From Pseudomonas guineae (GTDB lineage Bacteria; Pseudomonadota; Gammaproteobacteria; Pseudomonadales; Pseudomonadaceae), in assembly GCF_900113745.1 (NCBI RefSeq), contig NZ_FOQL01000001.1, positions 434,001-498,000 of the forward strand: 64,000 bases of DNA, written 5' to 3'. Below, in pieces: positions 6,946-17,043 of this stretch. The stretch's first letter is position 1. Every line of letters begins with the position of its first letter. The notes beneath the pieces are model-generated. The model saw only the letters and a program-made list of their open reading frames with translations. It was not told the origin of the DNA and did not search any database. Both the position numbers and the translations under genes were made by a program.

Positions 6946-9252
6946 TTAGGCCAGTTCAGTACGCAACTGGCGGGCCGCCGCGACCATGTTGATTAGCGCC
7001 GCTTCAGTCTCTGACCAAGCACGGGTTTTGAGGCCGCAGTCCGGGTTAACCCACAGGCGCTCAACAGGTATACGTTGCGCGGCCTTGCGCAGCAGTTTGA
7101 CCATCTCAGCCGTGTCCGGCACGCGTGGCGAGTGGATGTCGTAGACGCCGGGGCCGATGTCATTGGGGTAATCAAACGCCTCAAAGGCTTGCAGCAACTG
7201 CATATCTGAACGCGAGGTTTCGATGGTGATGACGTCGGCATCCATAGCAGCAATTGACTCAATCACATCATTGAATTCGCTGTAGCACATGTGGGTGTGG
7301 ATCTGTGTTTCATCACGCACCCCGGCAGCACACAGACCGAAGGCTTCGCTGGCCCAGTTGAGATAGCCCTGCCACTGCGCCTGACGCAGCGGCAGACCTT
7401 CACGGAACGCCGCTTCGTCAATCTGGATGATCTTGATCCCAGCCGCTTCCAAATCCAGTACTTCGTCACGAATCGCCAAGGCCAACTGGCGCGCCTGCTG
7501 CTCGCGGGAAATATCATCGCGCGGGAACGACCACATCAACATGGTCACTGGGCCGGTGAGCATGCCCTTCAGCACCTTGCGACTCAGCCCTTGAGCATAG
7601 CGAATCCATTCCACGGTCATCGCTTGTGGGCGACTCAGGTCACCGACAATCACCGCCGGTTTAACGCAGCGCGAACCGTAACTCTGCACCCAGCCGAAGC
7701 GGGTAAAGGCATAACCATCGAGTTGCTCGGCGAAGTATTCGACCATGTCGTTACGCTCGGCCTCACCGTGCACCAGCACGTCCAGGCCAAGGTTTTCCTG
7801 CACCTCAACCGCGTGGCGAATCTCGTTGTGCATGGCTTCGGTATAGTCGGCCAGCGACAACTTACCGGCCTTAAATGATTGGCGCGCCAGGCGAATTGCA
7901 GCGGTCTGCGGGAACGAACCAATAGTGGTCGTGGGGAAGACGGGCAGTTGCAGGCGTGCGCGCTGCTGCTCGATACGCTGAGCAAACGCTGACTGACGCT
8001 GGCTATCGGCTGCAGTGATCGCCGCCAGGCGGGCTTGCACGGCGGGTTTGTGAATACGTGGCGACTGCGTGCGGCTAGCCTGTATCGCTTCACTTTGTGT
8101 CAGCGCAGCCTGGACGTTGGCATTGTGCGGGGCATTCAGGGCGGTGGTCAGCAGCGCAACTTCTTTGCACTTCTGCACGGCGAAGGCCAGCCAGCTTTTC
8201 AGCTCGTCACCGAGCTGGTCTTCGCGCTCAAGGTCGACCGGGCTGTGCAGCAGCGAGCAGCTCGGCGCCACCCACAAGCGCTCGCCCAAACGCTCCTGGG
8301 CCTGCTGCAAGATGGCCAAGGTACGTTGCAGGTCGGTGCGCCAGATATTGCGCCCGTCAACCACGCCCAGCGACAGCACCTTGTAGGCCGGCAAGCGGTC
8401 GAGAATAGTTGGGAACTGCTCGGGCGCGCGTACCAAGTCGATATGCAAGCCATCTACCGGCAGGCTGGCTGCCAGGCCGAGGTTGTCTTCCAGCCCGCCG
8501 AAGTAGGTGGCAATTAGCTTCTTGCCCGGTTCACGTTGGAGAATGTTGTAGCCACGTTCAAAAGCGTTCTTCCAATCTTGCGGCAGATCCAGAGCCAGAA
8601 TTGGTTCGTCGATTTGCACCCACTCCACGCCTTGAGTTGCCAGGCGTTGAAGAATTTCTCCGTAAACCGGCAGCAGCCGCTCAAGCAGGTCCAGGCGATC
8701 GAACGCCGCGCCCTTGGTCTTACCCAGCCACAGATAGGTCAGCGGGCCGATGATCACCGGCTTAACGCGATGACCTAGGCTATGGGCCTCGGCCACTTCC
8801 TCAAACAACTGCTCCCAGCTCAGCTGGAACTGCTGATCGGCACTAAATTCGGGGACCAGGTAGTGGTAGTTGGTGTCGAACCATTTAGTCATCTCTTGTG
8901 CATGAGCACTGCCACAACAGGCGCCTTGGCTGCTCTTATTGGCAGAAACGCCGCGAGCCATAGCAAACAGGGTGTCCAGGGTCGGCTGGCCACTCTTGGG
9001 GCGAAAGCGCTCGGGGATCACGCCGAAGGTCAGTGAATGAGTCAGCACGTGGTCATACCAAGCAAAGTCACCAACCGGCAGCAAATCAATACCGGCGTCC
9101 TTCTGCACCTGCCAGTGAGCGGCGCGCAGCCTACGACCCACCGCCTGTAAACCGGCTTCATCCAGCTCACCTTTCCAGTAGGCCTCCAGGGCTTTTTTCA
9201 GCTCACGGTCGCGACCAATACGTGGGAAACCTAGGGAATGGGACAAGGCCAT
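6946..9252 (-). CDS. metE: Cobalamin-independent methionine synthase MetE
   Basis: A 768-residue 5-methyltetrahydropteroyltriglutamate-homocysteine methyltransferase, full family length. The N-terminal barrel starts [17 protein letters not shown]; the catalytic C-terminal barrel carries the zinc ligands in HMCYSEF and NPDCGLKTR, plus [15 protein letters not shown]. It transfers a methyl group from methyl-folate to homocysteine as the last step of methionine synthesis. The ATG at 9252 ([13 protein letters not shown]) was chosen over 9267 because a GGAG lies nine bases upstream. The gene diverges from metR, as in other gammaproteobacteria, and is probably activated by MetR when homocysteine accumulates. 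Confidence 0.97.
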   Translation of the reverse strand: MALSHSLGFPRIGRDRELKKALEAYWKGELDEAGLQAVGRRLRAAHWQVQKDAGIDLLPVGDFAWYDHVLTHSLTFGVIPERFRPKSGQPTLDTLFAMARGVSANKSSQGACCGSAHAQEMTKWFDTNYHYLVPEFSADQQFQLSWEQLFEEVAEAHSLGHRVKPVIIGPLTYLWLGKTKGAAFDRLDLLERLLPVYGEILQRLATQGVEWVQIDEPILALDLPQDWKNAFERGYNILQREPGKKLIATYFGGLEDNLGLAASLPVDGLHIDLVRAPEQFPTILDRLPAYKVLSLGVVDGRNIWRTDLQRTLAILQQAQERLGERLWVAPSCSLLHSPVDLEREDQLGDELKSWLAFAVQKCKEVALLTTALNAPHNANVQAALTQSEAIQASRTQSPRIHKPAVQARLAAITAADSQRQSAFAQRIEQQRARLQLPVFPTTTIGSFPQTAAIRLARQSFKAGKLSLADYTEAMHNEIRHAVEVQENLGLDVLVHGEAERNDMVEYFAEQLDGYAFTRFGWVQSYGSRCVKPAVIVGDLSRPQAMTVEWIRYAQGLSRKVLKGMLTGPVTMLMWSFPRDDISREQQARQLALAIRDEVLDLEAAGIKIIQIDEAAFREGLPLRQAQWQGYLNWASEAFGLCAAGVRDETQIHTHMCYSEFNDVIESIAAMDADVITIETSRSDMQLLQAFEAFDYPNDIGPGVYDIHSPRVPDTAEMVKLLRKAAQRIPVERLWVNPDCGLKTRAWSETEAALINMVAAARQLRTELA

Positions 9253-9295
9253 GTCAGAACGCTCCATCGAATCAATAAGATGGCGCTATTCTCGG

Positions 9296-9310
9296 CACTC
9301 ATGCTGAGTG
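9296..9310. promoter_or_regulatory. Inverted repeat in the metE-metR divergent promoter region
   Basis: CACTCA and TGAGTG flank TGC, and a second partial pair TGAGT / ACTCA overlaps at 9305-9321. These overlapping palindromes lie 44-69 bases upstream of metE, where a LysR-type activator would bind. The canonical MetR box (TGAA-N5-TTCA) is not matched exactly, so assignment to MetR is an inference from position. Confidence 0.35.
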
Positions 9311-9374
9311 AGACAAACTCAACCTGTTCGCCTTGATCTATAGTTTTACTCATGTTCAGTTAGCCCACATAATT

Positions 9375-9435
9375 GTCGGAGCGCGCTTGCTTGCGATCAG
9401 GCTTGTTAAAGCATCGCGAGCAAGCGCACTCCTAC
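9375..9435. repeat. REP-like palindromic pair upstream of metR
   Basis: Two inverted copies of a sequence close to the widespread Pseudomonas REP (GGAGCGAGCTTGCTCGCGAT type): GGAGCGCGCTTGCTTGCGAT at 9378-9396 and its opposite ATCGCGAGCAAGCGCACTCC at 9413-9432. They can fold into one long hairpin. The pair sits between the metE promoter and the metR start, ending 35 bases before the metR GTG. Confidence 0.75.
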
Positions 9436-9470
9436 TCAAAGCATATTTGCGAAATACCCCGAGGTTCCCC

Positions 9471-10388
9471 GTGCTCGAATTACGCCACCTGAAAACCCTG
9501 CATGCCCTGCGCGAAAGCGAGAGCCTGGTGGATGCCGCCGAGCGCCTGCACCTGACCCAATCAGCACTTTCACACCAGTTCAAAGAACTGGAAGAGCGCT
9601 TGGGTATGCAGCTCTTTGTGCGTAAAACTAAGCCGGTGCGTTTCACCAGTGCCGGGCTGCGCCTGTTGCAGCTCAGTGATGCTATGCTGCCGATGCTACG
9701 CAGCGCCGAGCGTGACCTCGCGCGCCTGGCCGGCGGCACCGCTGGCCGCCTGCACATGGCCATCGAATGCCACAGTTGCTTCCAATGGCTGATGCCAACC
9801 ATCGACCAATTCCGCGATGCCTGGCCGGAAGTCGAGCTGGACCTGGCCTCAGGCTTCTCCTTTGCCCCGCTGCCGGCCCTGGCCCGTGGTGATCTCGACT
9901 TGGTGGTGACCAGCGACCCGTTGGAGCTGGCAGGTATCACCTATGTGCCGCTGTTCACCTACGAAGCCATGCTCGCGGTGGCCAACCAGCATGCGCTGGC
10001 GAGCAAGCCGTGCATCAAGCCCGAGGACCTGGCAACGGAAACACTGATCACCTACCCGGTGGAACGCGACCGCTTGGATATCTTCACCCGCTTCCTCGAA
10101 CCCGCCGATGTTGAGCCGGCGCAGGTACGCACCTCAGAGCTGACGGTGATGATGATGCAGTTGGTGGCCAGCGGCCGTGGCGTCTGCGGCCTGCCCAACT
10201 GGGCGTTGCATGAGTACAGCTCGCGCGGCTATGTGACGGCCAAGCGCCTGGGTGACAAAGGCCTGTTCGCCACCCTGTATGCCGGCATCCGTACCGACAT
10301 GCTCGACGCCCCTTTTATGCGCGACTTCCTGCTGACCGCCAAAGACACCTCCTTCGCCAACCTGGAAGGCGTCAGCGTGGCGCGCTAA
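9471..10388 (+). CDS. metR: LysR-type activator of methionine biosynthesis MetR
   Basis: A 305-residue LysR regulator. The GTG at 9471 is preferred because the family begins M/VLELRHLKTLHAL; the longer frame from 9333 reads through a REP element. The N-terminal winged helix-turn-helix shows AAERLHLTQSALSHQFKELEERLG, and the effector domain begins near residue 90. MetR senses homocysteine and activates metE and related genes. It diverges from metE. No good Shine-Dalgarno is seen just before the GTG (GAGGTTCCCC lies at a workable distance). Confidence 0.93.
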   Translation: MLELRHLKTLHALRESESLVDAAERLHLTQSALSHQFKELEERLGMQLFVRKTKPVRFTSAGLRLLQLSDAMLPMLRSAERDLARLAGGTAGRLHMAIECHSCFQWLMPTIDQFRDAWPEVELDLASGFSFAPLPALARGDLDLVVTSDPLELAGITYVPLFTYEAMLAVANQHALASKPCIKPEDLATETLITYPVERDRLDIFTRFLEPADVEPAQVRTSELTVMMMQLVASGRGVCGLPNWALHEYSSRGYVTAKRLGDKGLFATLYAGIRTDMLDAPFMRDFLLTAKDTSFANLEGVSVAR

Positions 10389-10451
10389 CAGGCTGTTTAA
10401 AGCAACCTGCATTGCCATCGCGGCGTTAAAAACAGACTGCTCAGCCCGCCC

Positions 10452-10526
10452 GTAGGATGGGTTGAGCGCAGCGATACCCATCAATCCATCGATGGGTTAC
10501 ACCGCTGCGCGGCTAACCCATCCTAC
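10452..10526. repeat. Long inverted-repeat element overlapping the 3' end of cusA
   Basis: The outer arms GTAGGATGGGTT and AACCCATCCTAC, plus inner arms CCCATC / GATGGG and GCGCAGCG / CGCTGCGC, make a 75-base near-palindrome. I recognise this as a recurrent intergenic element of Pseudomonas genomes. The stop codon of cusA (complement of 10523-10525) lies inside its right arm, so the element defines the end of that gene and may act as its transcript terminator. Confidence 0.7.
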
Positions 10527-13500
10527 GCACTCGAGCAGAGTGGCTTGCGCCGACGCAACAGCAGATAAGCAGCCGGTAACACAAACAGCGACAGCAAGGG
10601 CGCGCTGAGCATGCCGCCGACCATGGGCGCGGCGATGCGGCTCATCACCTCACTGCCGGTGCCGCCACCGAGCAAAATCGGCAGCAAGCCGGCGATGATC
10701 ACTGCCACGGTCATAGCCTTGGGCCGCACCCGTTGCACCGCCCCCTCGCGAATAGCTTCGAGCAACGCCACCTCATCGTCTTGCCCCCTGGCTTGGCGTT
10801 CCGCCCAGGCGTTTTTCAGGTACAGCAGCATGATCACGCCAAACTCCGCCGCCACTCCGGCCAAGGCGATAAAGCCGACCCCGGTGGCCACCGACAGGTG
10901 ATAGCCCAACAGGTAGAGAAACCAGATGCCGCCCGTCAATGCGAACGGCAACGTGGCCATGATCAACAGCGCCTCGCTGAAGCGGTTAAAGCACAGGTAC
11001 AACAGCACGAAGATAATCATCAACGTGGCCGGCACCACCAGTTTTAACCGCGCATTGGCCCGTTCGAGAAACTCGAACTGCCCCGAATAACTCAGGCTGA
11101 TGCCCGGTTGCAGGGTGACCTGCGCGTCGATGGCGCTGCGTAAATCGGCCACCACCGAGGCCAGATCGCGGCCACGCACATCCACATAGACCCACCCTGA
11201 AGGCCGGGCGTTTTCGCTCTTGAGCATCGGCGGACCACCACTGATCTTGATGCGTGCCACCGTACCGAGGGTGATTTGACTGCCCGCCGGAGTGTAGATC
11301 GGCAGCTGTTCCAGCTTGCTCAGTGAGTCGCGCCATTCACGCGGGTAGCGCACGCTGATGGGGAAGCGCGCCAACCCTTCGACGGTCTCGCCTATATTCT
11401 CACCGCCAATCGCGCCGGCCACTATGGCCTGCACATCGGCGATATTCAGGCCATAGCGCGCGGCAGCGGGCCGGTCGATGTCGACGTCGATGTAGCGCCC
11501 GCCGGTCAAGCGCTCGGCCAGAGCTGAGCTGACACCCGGCACAGCCTTGGCGACCTTTTCGATGGCTTGGGTCGCCTCATCGATCTGCGCCAGGTTGCTA
11601 CCGGCGACCTTGACCCCAATCGGGCTCTTGATCCCGGTAGCGAGCATGTCAATGCGGTTACGGATTGGCGGAATCCAGATATTAGTCAGGCCCGGTACTT
11701 GCACCACCCGGTCCAGTTCATCCACCAACTTCTCAGCGGTCATGCCGGCACGCCACTGCTCGCGAGGCTTGAACTGGATGGTGGTCTCAAACATCTCCAG
11801 CGGCGCCGGGTCGGTGGCCGTTTCTGCACGGCCGGCCTTGCCGAACACATGGGCGACTTCCGGTACGGTTTTGATCAATCGGTCGGTCTGCTGCAACAAC
11901 TGCGCAGCCTTCTGCGCCGATAAACCCGGCAGAGCCGAGGGCATATACAGCAAGTCACCCTCATCCAGCGGCGGTAGAAACTCACCGCCCAGCTGTGACA
12001 GTGGCCATAGCGTGCTGAGCAGCACCAGCAGTGCAAATGCCAGAGTGGCTTTTGGCCACGCTAATACCGCATCCAACGCCGGTTGGTAGACACGGATCAG
12101 CCAACGGTTTAGCGGGTTGCGCGCCTCATCGGGAATCCGCCCGCGAATCCAGTAGCCCATCAGCACCGGCACCAGGGTCACCGAAAGCCCCGCCGCTGCC
12201 GCCATGGCATAGGTTTTGGTAAAGGCCAGCGGGCCAAACAGCCGGCCCTCCTGAGCCTGCAGGGTGAACACTGGGATAAACGACAGGGTGATGATCAGCA
12301 AGCAGAAGAACAGCGCCGGGCCGACTTCCACCGCCGCGTCGGTAATCACCCGCCAATGCTGCTCGCCTTTGAGTTCTTCGCCCGGATGCTGCTCGCGCCA
12401 GGCTTCGATCTTTTTATGCGCGTTCTCAATCATCACCACGGCCGCATCGACCATGGCGCCAATCGCAATAGCGATACCGCCGAGGGACATGATGTTGGCG
12501 TTGATGCCCTGCTGCTGCATCACGCCGAAGGCAATCAATACACCGACCGGCAAGGACACTATCGCTACCAGAGAGGAACGCAGGTGCCAGAGAAACGCCG
12601 CGCAGACCAAGGCTACGACGATGAATTCCTCAATAAGTTTGAAGCTAAGGTTCTTCACCGCACGGTCGATCAGTTGGCTGCGGTCATAGGTGGTGACGAT
12701 TTCCACCCCTTCCGGCAGGCTGCTTTTCAGCTCGTCGAGCTTGGCCTTGACCGCCGCAATGGTGCTGCGCGCGTTCTTACCGCTGCGCAGGATGACTACG
12801 CCGCCGACCACCTCGCCTTCACCATCCAACTCAGCGATGCCACGGCGCATCTCCGGCCCTAACTGAATATGCGCCACGTCAGCGAGGGTCACCGGCACGC
12901 CAGCGCTATCGAGGCGCAAGGGGATGGAGCGGAAATCATTGAGGCTTTGCAGGTAACCGGACGCGCGCACCATATACTCGGTTTCCGCCATCTCCAGCAC
13001 CGCGCCGCCGGTTTCCTGGTTGGCCCGACCAATCGCTGCGGTGACCTCGGCTTGCGTGATACCCAAGCTGGCCAGCTTGATCGGATCGAGTTGCACCTGG
13101 TACTGCTTGACCATACCGCCGACGGTGGCCACTTCGGCGACGTTGGCCAGGGTCTTCAGCTCGAACTTGAGGAACCAGTCCTGCAATGCACGCAACTGCG
13201 CCAGGTCATGTTTACCCGTGCGGTCGACCAATGCGTACTGGTAAATCCAACCAACCCCGGTGGCATCCGGCCCCAGCGTTGGCTTGGCACTGGCCGGCAG
13301 GCGGCTCTGAACCTGACTCAGGTATTCCAGCACCCGCGAGCGCGCCCAGTAGAGGTCGGTGTCATCGTCGAACAACACATAGACATAGCTATCACCGAAG
13401 AACGAATAACCACGCACCGTCTTTGCCCCCGGCACCGAGAGCATGGTGGTGGCCAGCGGATAGGTCACTTGGTTCTCGACAATCTGCGGCGCCTGGCCGG

Positions 13501-13660
13501 CATAAGGTGTGCGGATGATCACCTGCACATCAGACAGGTCTGGCAGCGCATCGATCGGCGTGTGCTGCAGCGACCAAATACCCCAGGCCGTAGCGAACAG
13601 CGTGGCCAATATCACCAGAAAACGATTAACCACCGACCAGCGAATCAGTGCGGCAATCAT
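10523..13660 (-). CDS. cusA: CusA-type heavy-metal efflux RND transporter
   Basis: A 1045-residue inner-membrane RND pump of the heavy-metal (HME) class. The N-terminus [21 protein letters not shown] leads into [22 protein letters not shown], typical of CusA/CzcA. The proton-relay transmembrane segment contains [16 protein letters not shown], and a second half has [20 protein letters not shown]. It would export Cu(I)/Ag(I) with CusB and CusC; assignment to copper/silver rather than Co/Zn/Cd rests on closeness to CusA-like sequence and the copper-type CusF domain on its partner. The start overlaps cusB by four bases. The stop codon falls within an inverted-repeat element. Confidence 0.92.
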   Translation of the reverse strand: MIAALIRWSVVNRFLVILATLFATAWGIWSLQHTPIDALPDLSDVQVIIRTPYAGQAPQIVENQVTYPLATTMLSVPGAKTVRGYSFFGDSYVYVLFDDDTDLYWARSRVLEYLSQVQSRLPASAKPTLGPDATGVGWIYQYALVDRTGKHDLAQLRALQDWFLKFELKTLANVAEVATVGGMVKQYQVQLDPIKLASLGITQAEVTAAIGRANQETGGAVLEMAETEYMVRASGYLQSLNDFRSIPLRLDSAGVPVTLADVAHIQLGPEMRRGIAELDGEGEVVGGVVILRSGKNARSTIAAVKAKLDELKSSLPEGVEIVTTYDRSQLIDRAVKNLSFKLIEEFIVVALVCAAFLWHLRSSLVAIVSLPVGVLIAFGVMQQQGINANIMSLGGIAIAIGAMVDAAVVMIENAHKKIEAWREQHPGEELKGEQHWRVITDAAVEVGPALFFCLLIITLSFIPVFTLQAQEGRLFGPLAFTKTYAMAAAAGLSVTLVPVLMGYWIRGRIPDEARNPLNRWLIRVYQPALDAVLAWPKATLAFALLVLLSTLWPLSQLGGEFLPPLDEGDLLYMPSALPGLSAQKAAQLLQQTDRLIKTVPEVAHVFGKAGRAETATDPAPLEMFETTIQFKPREQWRAGMTAEKLVDELDRVVQVPGLTNIWIPPIRNRIDMLATGIKSPIGVKVAGSNLAQIDEATQAIEKVAKAVPGVSSALAERLTGGRYIDVDIDRPAAARYGLNIADVQAIVAGAIGGENIGETVEGLARFPISVRYPREWRDSLSKLEQLPIYTPAGSQITLGTVARIKISGGPPMLKSENARPSGWVYVDVRGRDLASVVADLRSAIDAQVTLQPGISLSYSGQFEFLERANARLKLVVPATLMIIFVLLYLCFNRFSEALLIMATLPFALTGGIWFLYLLGYHLSVATGVGFIALAGVAAEFGVIMLLYLKNAWAERQARGQDDEVALLEAIREGAVQRVRPKAMTVAVIIAGLLPILLGGGTGSEVMSRIAAPMVGGMLSAPLLSLFVLPAAYLLLRRRKPLCSSA

Positions 13661-15171
13661 GGCTGCACCGGCTGCTGGTCGTCATGCTGGTTTGGCACTG
13701 GCGACAAATGCTCGATGCGTTCAATCAGCAAACCATCATCATCGGCACGCACGCCGACCTTCACTTTATCGCCCACTTTGAAGCCTTCTAACAGCGTTGG
13801 GCTGGCAAGCGGGAAGCTCATGCTCATGCCGGGCATGCCTAAGGTTTTAAAGGGCCCGTGGCTGAGCATCAGGCCATCCTCATCAATGCCATCGATTTGC
13901 CCCTCGGCCTCGTGCAGCGCCGCTTCCAGCTTCACCTCGGCGGCGCCCTGCCCCAGGCCTTGCACCTGAATACCCAGCAGGCTGGCCTCGGAATCCAGCA
14001 AGAACTGCCCAGAAGCAACCACTTGCTGACCCTCTGCTAACCCTTCAAGCACCTCGGTTTTACCCTCGGCCTCAGCGCCCAAACGCACCTCCACCGGGCG
14101 ATAGCGCCCTTGGCTTTCAGCGAGCATCACCACGGCGCGACGACCACTGCGGATCACCGCCTCGCTGGGTACTAACAAAACCTCGCGCTCAGCTGCACGG
14201 GTCAGACGCACCTGAGCCGTAAGGCCTGGGCGTAAGCGGCCATCGGGGTTAGCCAATTCGACCCGCAGCCTTAGGGTGCGGCTATCGAGATTGGCCTGGG
14301 GCAAAATGGCCGCAATACTGCCGCTGAGCACTTCACCGGGGAGTGCCGGCAAACGCGCTTCGACCTGCTGGCCGTTATGCAGCCCTTTGGCCTCAGCTTC
14401 CGGCACAGCCACCTCCAGCCAGACCGTGCTTAGACCGTTAATAGTGGCTAGGGTTTGTCCGGCCGCCAGGGTCATGCCCTCGCGCACCTCAAGTTGCTGC
14501 AGCACACCACTGATAGGGCTGGTGGCTGTCCACAGCGCCTGCACCTGGCCACTGCGCTCGAACTGGCTGATCAGCGCGGCGGGCATCCCCGCCAAACGCA
14601 TACGCTGGCGCGCAGCACTCAACAAACCCGGATCGCCCGCATCACGCAGGGCTAGGTAATCTTCCTGAGCACTCACCCAGGTCGGCACCAGCAGATCGGC
14701 CAGCGGCGCGCCGGCCTCCAGCACATCCTCAGCGGCGCGGGCGTACACACGCTCGACGAAGCTGGCACTGCGCGCCTGCACCACGGCCACATCACGGCTG
14801 TTGAAAGCCAGACTACCAACCACCTCTAGGCTGCTTGCCGACGCCCCACGTGTGACCGGGGCTAAGCGCATGCCGAGGTTTTGGGTGATGCTGGAGTCAA
14901 TGCTGACGGCGGCGCTGTCGCCACCCTCATCGGCATAGCGCGGCACCAGCTGCATGTCCATAAAGGGTGATTTGCCCGGCTCATCGAACTTCTGCTGCGG
15001 CACCATCGGGTCGTACCAATAGAGCACCTTGCCCTTGTCCGCCATCGGCGCCATCTGGGCGGGATCAGCGCCATGCGGCATCGACCTCTGCGCATACCAG
15101 TAACCACCCGCCGCACCCACGGCCAGCAGCAGACTTATCAGCACCGCGCCCTTTACTGTTGCCGCACTCAT
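13657..15171 (-). CDS. cusB: CusB-type periplasmic adaptor with fused CusF-like domain
   Basis: A 504-residue membrane-fusion protein. Residues 1-26 form a signal/anchor segment; next comes a heavy-metal-binding domain with [20 protein letters not shown] and MDMQLVPRY near residues 50-80; then the barrel-sandwich, helical hairpin and beta-barrel regions; and finally a C-terminal CusF-like copper-binding domain (about residues 410-490) with [18 protein letters not shown]. It links CusA to CusC and delivers metal. It overlaps cusC and cusA by four bases each, so the three are translationally coupled. The CusF domain has Met where CusF has its metal-capping Trp. Confidence 0.92.
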   Translation of the reverse strand: MSAATVKGAVLISLLLAVGAAGGYWYAQRSMPHGADPAQMAPMADKGKVLYWYDPMVPQQKFDEPGKSPFMDMQLVPRYADEGGDSAAVSIDSSITQNLGMRLAPVTRGASASSLEVVGSLAFNSRDVAVVQARSASFVERVYARAAEDVLEAGAPLADLLVPTWVSAQEDYLALRDAGDPGLLSAARQRMRLAGMPAALISQFERSGQVQALWTATSPISGVLQQLEVREGMTLAAGQTLATINGLSTVWLEVAVPEAEAKGLHNGQQVEARLPALPGEVLSGSIAAILPQANLDSRTLRLRVELANPDGRLRPGLTAQVRLTRAAEREVLLVPSEAVIRSGRRAVVMLAESQGRYRPVEVRLGAEAEGKTEVLEGLAEGQQVVASGQFLLDSEASLLGIQVQGLGQGAAEVKLEAALHEAEGQIDGIDEDGLMLSHGPFKTLGMPGMSMSFPLASPTLLEGFKVGDKVKVGVRADDDGLLIERIEHLSPVPNQHDDQQPVQP

Positions 15172-16415
15172 TGCTCACTCCCTTCATACGCGTAATACAA
15201 ACGGGCGCTGGTCAGCGCTCGCGCTTGGGCAAAGTCGATGTGCTGCAGGCGGGTTTCGATCAGTTCGCGGCGCGCGGCAATCACACTGGCCAACTCGCTT
15301 ACGCCCGATCGATAGTCGGCCAAGGTCAGTGCGACTTTCTCCTCAGCCAACGGCAGCAAGCTATCCTGGCTGCGGCGCAGCGCCCGGTCATAACGCTGAT
15401 ACTCGGCCAGGTCAGTGGCCAACTGCTGGGCATACTCGCGCTGGGCATCTGCACGCTCGGCTTCCAGCTGGTTCAGTTGGGCTTGCTTTGCGGCAGTGCG
15501 CGGGTTTTGCCGGGAGGCGGCAAACAACGGTAAATCAACGCTGACTTGCACACTCAACATGTCGCCGAACATGGCGTCGCGCTGCTGATAAGCCAGCTGC
15601 CAGCTCCAGTCTGGGGTTTTCTCGGCCACGGCCTGGTGAATCTCGGCCTGCGCCTCAGCGGCCAGCGGATCAAATAGCGCCAGCTCAGGACGGCGCTGCA
15701 GGTTCTGCTGGTAGTGCTCAGCCTTTACCGGCCAATTCGGCAGCTGCCCTGTCAGCGACTCGTCACCGCGCGGCCCGACCCAACGGCGCAAAGCAGCACG
15801 TTGCTGGGTGCGCTGCTGCACCAGCACGTCTTCCTGCTCAGCCAGCAAGGCGGCCTCTTGGCGCGGTCCAATGCTGTCGGCCGCCGGCCCGCGAGCGCTG
15901 CTGATGCGTGCGCGTACCGCGTTGGCCAGCAAGGTGTTTTCAGCGTAAAGGTCTTGGAATAACGCCAGTTTTTGCTCAACGCCGAGCGCCTCGATCCAGG
16001 CCAACGCGGTTTCCCGACGTACCCTGAAGTGCTCCACGCGCTGCGCCTGGGTAGCGCGTTTGACTCCAGCCTCAGCCACCTCCACCTGAGCACGACGCTT
16101 GGCGCGGCTGGGCACTTGTTGCATGACACCAAGCATTGGCATGGTCATGGGTTCAGCGTTGAGGCGACCACGGTTGTCGCCCTCGATGGGTACGTTCTGC
16201 AGCCCCAACAGCAATTGTGGATCGGGCAACTCGCCGGCGGGTATCGTCAAACGTTGCGCCGCTTCGACCTGGGCAGCTTGCGCGGTCAACGAGGGGGCTT
16301 CGCGCTCGGCCAGGCGCAGGGCTTCATTTAAGGTTAGGGCGGCAACCGGCGGGCTGCACAAAGCAGCCGCCAGTGCCCCGAGCAGCCAAAACGGGCTGGG
16401 GAGAGACGTGAACAT
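15168..16415 (-). CDS. cusC: CusC/CzcC-type outer-membrane efflux protein (TolC family)
   Basis: A 415-residue outer-membrane factor. The N-terminus is a signal peptide ending near residue 26 (PPVAA), then LTLNEALRLAEREAPSL, the usual start of the first coiled-coil repeat. Two long helical hairpin repeats are visible, the second beginning AQAEIHQAVAEKTPDWSW. It would form the outer-membrane duct for CusAB. AGGAA precedes the ATG at 16415 at good spacing. It follows a small exported gene by 95 bases that include a perfect hairpin, and overlaps cusB by four bases. Confidence 0.88.
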   Translation of the reverse strand: MFTSLPSPFWLLGALAAALCSPPVAALTLNEALRLAEREAPSLTAQAAQVEAAQRLTIPAGELPDPQLLLGLQNVPIEGDNRGRLNAEPMTMPMLGVMQQVPSRAKRRAQVEVAEAGVKRATQAQRVEHFRVRRETALAWIEALGVEQKLALFQDLYAENTLLANAVRARISSARGPAADSIGPRQEAALLAEQEDVLVQQRTQQRAALRRWVGPRGDESLTGQLPNWPVKAEHYQQNLQRRPELALFDPLAAEAQAEIHQAVAEKTPDWSWQLAYQQRDAMFGDMLSVQVSVDLPLFAASRQNPRTAAKQAQLNQLEAERADAQREYAQQLATDLAEYQRYDRALRRSQDSLLPLAEEKVALTLADYRSGVSELASVIAARRELIETRLQHIDFAQARALTSARLYYAYEGSEQ

Positions 16416-16458
16416 AATGGTGATTCCTGTCGAAACCGCACCCCATGAAGGGCACTCG

Positions 16459-16477
16459 ATGGCTGCTGCGCAGCCAT
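16459..16477. promoter_or_regulatory. Perfect inverted repeat just upstream of cusC
   Basis: ATGGCTGC and GCAGCCAT flank TGC. It lies 44-62 bases upstream of cusC and after the small upstream gene. It could be an operator of a metal-responsive regulator or an RNA hairpin controlling readthrough from the upstream gene. No CueR or CopR/CusR consensus was recognised. Confidence 0.35.
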
Positions 16478-16510
16478 AGCCGCACAGTAGCGTTCATAAC
16501 AGAGCAGGAA

Positions 16511-16840
16511 TCAGGCGCGCGGAGGCCGCCAAGGAGCGGCCTGTGGCCGCGAGGGAAGTACCGCCTGGGTTAGCCATAATGGGCCACGTTCATTCGGCAG
16601 TGCTTTGAGCTTAAGCCGTTGGGCATTCAGCAACGGCAAGCTGACCGAGGAACACTTGAGCATGTCCGGACAGGCCTGACTGCCGGCGGCCATGGCGGCA
16701 TCGTCGCAGCACTCCATTTGCATTTGGCTGACGTGGTCCATCACGCAAATTTCTCCGGCCTCGAGTATCCCCGCCACACTCTGCAAAGGCAGAATCAGCG
16801 ACAGCAGCAACACCAGATAAGCTCGGCGGAAGGCATTCAT
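16511..16840 (-). CDS. Small exported Cys/Met-rich protein, first gene of the cus operon (CzcI/CopI-like)
   Basis: A 109-residue protein with a signal peptide (MNAFRRAYLVLLLSLILPLQ, cleavage near SVAG). The mature part has many potential metal ligands in a short stretch, including ICVMDHVSQMQMECCDD and CPDMLKC. The ATG at 16840 was preferred to 16867 because it opens on the signal peptide. It precedes cusCBA on the same strand. Small periplasmic proteins of this sort (CzcI-like) commonly head metal-efflux operons; membership in that family is an inference from context and composition. Confidence 0.65.
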   Translation of the reverse strand: MNAFRRAYLVLLLSLILPLQSVAGILEAGEICVMDHVSQMQMECCDDAAMAAGSQACPDMLKCSSVSLPLLNAQRLKLKALPNERGPLWLTQAVLPSRPQAAPWRPPRA

Positions 16841-16991
16841 GCGAGGCAGTTTATTCCTGCGCAGCATTCAGAACAATTACCAAAAGCCCGCCCGTACACA
16901 TCAAGACCCGAGACGTTTGCCAATGCATGCATACCCGCCGTGCTCACGCAACCAGTCAGCACAGCTCGTAACAACTCAAGGCTTGCCGTTC

Positions 16992-17024
16992 GTGACCGCC
17001 AGTCATAGCATGACCGTCGGTCAT
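16992..17024. promoter_or_regulatory. Two tandem palindromic operator-like sites upstream of the TetR gene
   Basis: ATGACCGTCGGTCAT at 17010-17024 is a perfect 7-1-7 palindrome. GTGACCGCCAGTCAT at 16992-17006 matches 11 of its 15 bases. The centres are 18 bases apart, about two helical turns, 20 bases before the TetR start. This is the expected picture of an autoregulatory TetR operator with two dimers side by side. Confidence 0.6.
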
Positions 17025-17043
17025 ATCCCCCTAAGACAGCCCT

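Noticed and set aside
12869..13969. 366-codon plus-strand frame over cusA and cusB
   Set aside because: Antisense to two genes with strong motifs; composition is typical of reversed high-GC codons.
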